Source: Roseovarius mucosus DSM 17069 (GTDB lineage Bacteria > Pseudomonadota > Alphaproteobacteria > Rhodobacterales > Rhodobacteraceae). From it: DNA of 64,000 nt. The position numbers and the translations under genes were made by a program. The notes beneath the pieces are model-generated. The model saw only the letters and a program-made list of their open reading frames with translations, did no database searches and was not told where the DNA came from. Shown piece after piece: positions 61,707 through 64,000 of the stretch (positions within the stretch are counted from its first letter, which is position 1; every line of letters begins with the position of its first letter). The DNA lies in the NCBI RefSeq assembly GCF_000768555.3, contig NZ_KN293975.1:620001-684000 (forward strand), written 5' to 3'.

Positions 61707-63221
61707 ATGTTTGAAATTTTGTCAGCCGCCGAAATGCGCGCCCTAGAACAGGCGGCTATCGAGTCGGGTTCAGTTACAGGACTTGAGCTGATGGAGCGTG
61801 CAGGTCGGGCCGTGGTCGACGCGGTGTTTACCGAGTGGCCGGATCTGGCCAAGGCGCCGCAAAAGGCAGTTGTCCTCTGTGGTCCCGGCAACAATGGCGG
61901 CGATGGCTTTGTCATCGCGCGGCTCTTGCAAGATTGGGGATGGGAGGCGGCAGCTTTTCTCTATGGCGACCCGGCGCTGCTCCCACCGGACGCGCGGATG
62001 AACTACGATCGTTGGTGCGCCATGGGGCCTGTGCACGACCTGGCGCAGGCCTCTGTCGAAGGGCCAAAAGTGGCATTGTTGGTCGATGCACTGTTTGGCA
62101 CCGGACTGCGGCGGCCGCTGCAAGGTGTGACGCTGACGGTCTTGGATCTCTGGGCGGAGCACAGAGTCGCGGTGGACCTGCCCTCTGGACTATGTAGCGA
62201 CAGTGGGCGCGTGCTGGGTAAGGTGGGGGCCACCGTGCGGGCGGCGCTAACTGTGACGTTTCATGCGCCCAAGCTGGGTCATGTGCTGGCCGATGGGCCT
62301 GCGGTCTGTGGGCGGCTTGAGGTTGCGGACATCGGCCTTGCGACAACGGCTGTGGGCGCGGCCAGGCTGGTTGCGTCACCGGATGTGAAGCTTCTCGGTA
62401 AAACGGTAGGGGCGCATAAATACGGCCATGGTCACGCGCTGGTCCTGACAGGCGGCGCGGGCACAACCGGCGCGGCGCGGTTGGCTGCGCGCGCGGCGCT
62501 CCGAATTGGGGCAGGGGTGGTGACACTGGGCGTGCCACCGGCCGCGCAGCTGGAGGTGGCCTGCCAGATCACTGCCCTGATGCTGCGGCGGGTCAGGGAT
62601 GGTGCGGATTTGACCTCTGTGCTTGGGGATGCGCGCATCAACGCGCTCTGTCTCGGGCCGGGGATGGGGTTGAGCGCTGACAAAGCGGGCTTGCTCAGGG
62701 TGGCTTTGCAGAGTGGTCGGGCACTGGTGTTGGACGCGGACGCGCTGACCATGATTGCGCGCGATGCTGACCTCTTTGCGCTGTTACATCCGGGCTGTGT
62801 CCTGACACCCCATGCGGGGGAATTCGCGCGGCTCTTTCCCGATCTTGCGCAAAGGCTAATAGGCGTACCGGAAACGGGGCCTGCTTATTCCAAGGTAAAT
62901 GCCACGCGTGAAGCGGCCAAGCGGGCAGGCTGCGTCGTGCTCTTCAAAGGTCCGGACACGGTCATTGCGGCACCGGACGGGGATTGCGCCATTCACCCGG
63001 CGGCCTATGGGCGTCAGGCTCCCTGGCTGGCCACGGCGGGCGCGGGCGATGTGCTGGCCGGGTTTATCGCGGGGCTATTGGCGCGCGGTTTTGACCCGAT
63101 GCAGGCCGCCGAGACCGCGGCTTGGCTGCATGTCGAATGCGCGCGCCTGTTTGGCCCCGGTCTGATTGCCGAAGACCTGCCCGAGATGCTGCCCAAAGTG
63201 CTGCGCGCCTTACCAGATTAG
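61707..63221 (+). CDS. nnr: Bifunctional NAD(P)H-hydrate epimerase/dehydratase
   Basis: The 504-residue protein fuses the YjeF N-terminal epimerase (AVVLCGPGNNGGDGFVIARL near residue 54; LLVDALFGTGLRRPLQG) to the ribokinase-like ADP-dependent dehydratase. The latter shows VLTGGAGTTGAARLAARAAL, LTPHAGEFARLF, VLFKGPDTVIAAPDGDC and WLATAGAGDVLAGFIAGLLA. It repairs hydrated NADH and NADPH. ATG 61707 follows AGGG. It is divergent from glnB, and its stop overlaps that of the convergent Hint gene by 4 bp. Confidence 0.95.
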   Translation: MFEILSAAEMRALEQAAIESGSVTGLELMERAGRAVVDAVFTEWPDLAKAPQKAVVLCGPGNNGGDGFVIARLLQDWGWEAAAFLYGDPALLPPDARMNYDRWCAMGPVHDLAQASVEGPKVALLVDALFGTGLRRPLQGVTLTVLDLWAEHRVAVDLPSGLCSDSGRVLGKVGATVRAALTVTFHAPKLGHVLADGPAVCGRLEVADIGLATTAVGAARLVASPDVKLLGKTVGAHKYGHGHALVLTGGAGTTGAARLAARAALRIGAGVVTLGVPPAAQLEVACQITALMLRRVRDGADLTSVLGDARINALCLGPGMGLSADKAGLLRVALQSGRALVLDADALTMIARDADLFALLHPGCVLTPHAGEFARLFPDLAQRLIGVPETGPAYSKVNATREAAKRAGCVVLFKGPDTVIAAPDGDCAIHPAAYGRQAPWLATAGAGDVLAGFIAGLLARGFDPMQAAETAAWLHVECARLFGPGLIAEDLPEMLPKVLRALPD

Positions 63222-63715
63222 GCGGCGCGGGCGTCAAGCCGCATGTCGGCGTTGCTGGCCAATTCCAACCCGTCGACGTAGAGGATATGGGGCGTTGCGA
63301 AATCGAGACTGAAGATGGTCATTTCCTGCGCCGCCTCGAGTGTCACAAATTCGCCATCCACAAGCCGCGTTGCGGGAACCAGCGCCTGCGCATCGCCAAA
63401 CAGCGCGTTTGCCCGCCAGTCGCGCACCAAGAGGAGTTGTCCGGCGGGCAGGGTCACATCGCGTTCAGGTCGCGTGTGTCCGAGGGTGCCTGCCATGATC
63501 CGCACCGCCGCCGAGCGCACCCGGTGGCGGGTGATACCGCGCAAAACCGCTGTGCCGCTGTCGCGGGTAATCACACGATCCCCCACTCTAAGATCAGTGA
63601 CGCGTCGCTCGCCGTCGAGGGTGAGAATGATGCTATCGGCCAAGAGGCCGCATGTGTCCACAGGGGGAAAGATGGCCAATCCACCATCTGACCGCCCGAC
63701 CGTTTTCGGTTTCAT
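63218..63715 (-). CDS. Hint domain-containing protein
   Basis: The 165-residue protein has a Hint-type (hedgehog/intein) domain as found in many Rhodobacteraceae proteins. It has CGLLADSIILTLDGERRVTD after a short N-terminus, DLRVGDRVITRDSGTAVLRG, LPAGQLLLVRDWRANALFGD and ATRLVDGEFVTLEAAQEMTI. The domain begins at a Cys (about residue 21 of this start), as required for N-S acyl shift, but no repeat or extein partner follows. ATG 63715 (MKPKTVGRSD) is chosen; the frame further upstream runs into the tRNA-Leu region and is not coding. Confidence 0.82.
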   Translation of the reverse strand: MKPKTVGRSDGGLAIFPPVDTCGLLADSIILTLDGERRVTDLRVGDRVITRDSGTAVLRGITRHRVRSAAVRIMAGTLGHTRPERDVTLPAGQLLLVRDWRANALFGDAQALVPATRLVDGEFVTLEAAQEMTIFSLDFATPHILYVDGLELASNADMRLDARAA

Positions 63716-63890
63716 GGCGTGTCTCGCTTGTTTTCTGCCTCGAATTAGAACCAGAATATGGCAATATTGGGTTAATGTCCTGCCTTTTTTTCGCCATGAT
63801 CCTGTCGGCCAGTGCTGAATTTTCCCCTCGCATCCGGCGAGGCGCTTTGCTAGATACCGCGCCAGCAGCCTGAAAGGGCGCGCTACGGAT

Positions 63891-63975
63891 GCGGGTGTGG
63901 CGAAATTGGTAGACGCACCAGATTTAGGTTCTGGCGCCGCAAGGCGTGGGGGTTCAAGTCCCTCCACCCGCACCA
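63891..63975 (+). tRNA. tRNA-Leu (anticodon UAG)
   Basis: The 85-base gene starts GCGGGTG and ends CACCCGC-A-CCA, a perfect 7-bp acceptor stem with encoded CCA. The anticodon arm CCAGA-TTTAGGT-TCTGG carries TAG at 63925-63927. A long variable arm (GCGCCGCAAGGCG region) and the T-loop GGTTCAAGTC fit a class II leucine tRNA. Confidence 0.97.
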
Positions 63976-64000
63976 ACAGACTGGCGTAAGAACGCCGGAT

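Overview
The window looks like a chromosomal segment of a marine alphaproteobacterium of the Rhodobacteraceae/Roseobacteraceae (Roseobacter group). The evidence is the high GC content, a Rhodobacter-type gene transfer agent (GTA) cluster, the CnoX-like thioredoxin/LON-domain/Trm112 module, and protein sequences typical of that group throughout. The genus cannot be read from the sequence with confidence. No IS element, CRISPR array, integrase or rRNA operon was seen. One tRNA-Leu(UAG) lies at the right edge.

Layout. 0-4.5 kb (minus strand): monothiol glutaredoxin (cut by the edge), a small membrane protein, BolA, an exported YbjN-like protein, purL and an exported acidic protein. 4.6-8.1 kb: a penicillin-acylase-family gene and a 3-hydroxyisobutyrate-dehydrogenase-like gene, both with +1 frameshifts in G/C homopolymers. 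8.1-13.9 kb (minus): membrane protein, MFS transporter, cobB, cobA, an orphan branched-chain-amino-acid-type binding protein and a TetR regulator. 14.0-20.4 kb (plus): a catabolic operon divergent from the TetR gene. It holds an MttB-family methyltransferase (also frameshifted), two different FMN/FAD/Fe-S oxidoreductases of the TMADH/DgcA type and a divergent ProC-like reductase; this is most likely N-methylated amine or betaine demethylation. 20.5-21.6 kb: an MHYT-LytTR membrane regulator.

21.7-34.1 kb is a near-complete GTA structural cluster, from portal through prohead protease, capsid, connectors, tail, tape measure, baseplate and peptidase to the giant tip protein. It lacks the large terminase gene that normally sits just upstream of the portal gene. 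34.1-37.5 kb (minus): purB with a small secreted cysteine protein, then an unusual glycosidase-like protein with a C-terminal hydrophobic anchor. 38.0-48.0 kb is housekeeping: prfC, ribA, an OmpR-type regulator, xthA, the CnoX/LON/Trm112 module, a cytochrome b561-YceI fusion and fabD-fabG-acpP.

48.2-59.6 kb is more accessory: a beta-helix (pectate-lyase-like) protein, an outer-membrane-barrel-like protein, a run of small stress-type genes (ABM, DUF5665, Usp, zf-TFIIB, VanZ-like), an ApbE/NosX-like protein behind a perfect FNR box, a GT10-type glycosyltransferase facing a small coiled-coil protein, DUF6314 and DUF3445 proteins, and a lytic transglycosylase flanked by two distantly related membrane proteins. 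59.7-64 kb: glnB-glnA, nnr, a Hint-domain protein and tRNA-Leu.

The features most worth following are the GTA cluster without a terminase, the demethylation operon, the anchored glycosidase-like protein, and the four +1 homopolymer frameshifts. The last must be resolved as sequencing error or real mutation before three genes are called dead.
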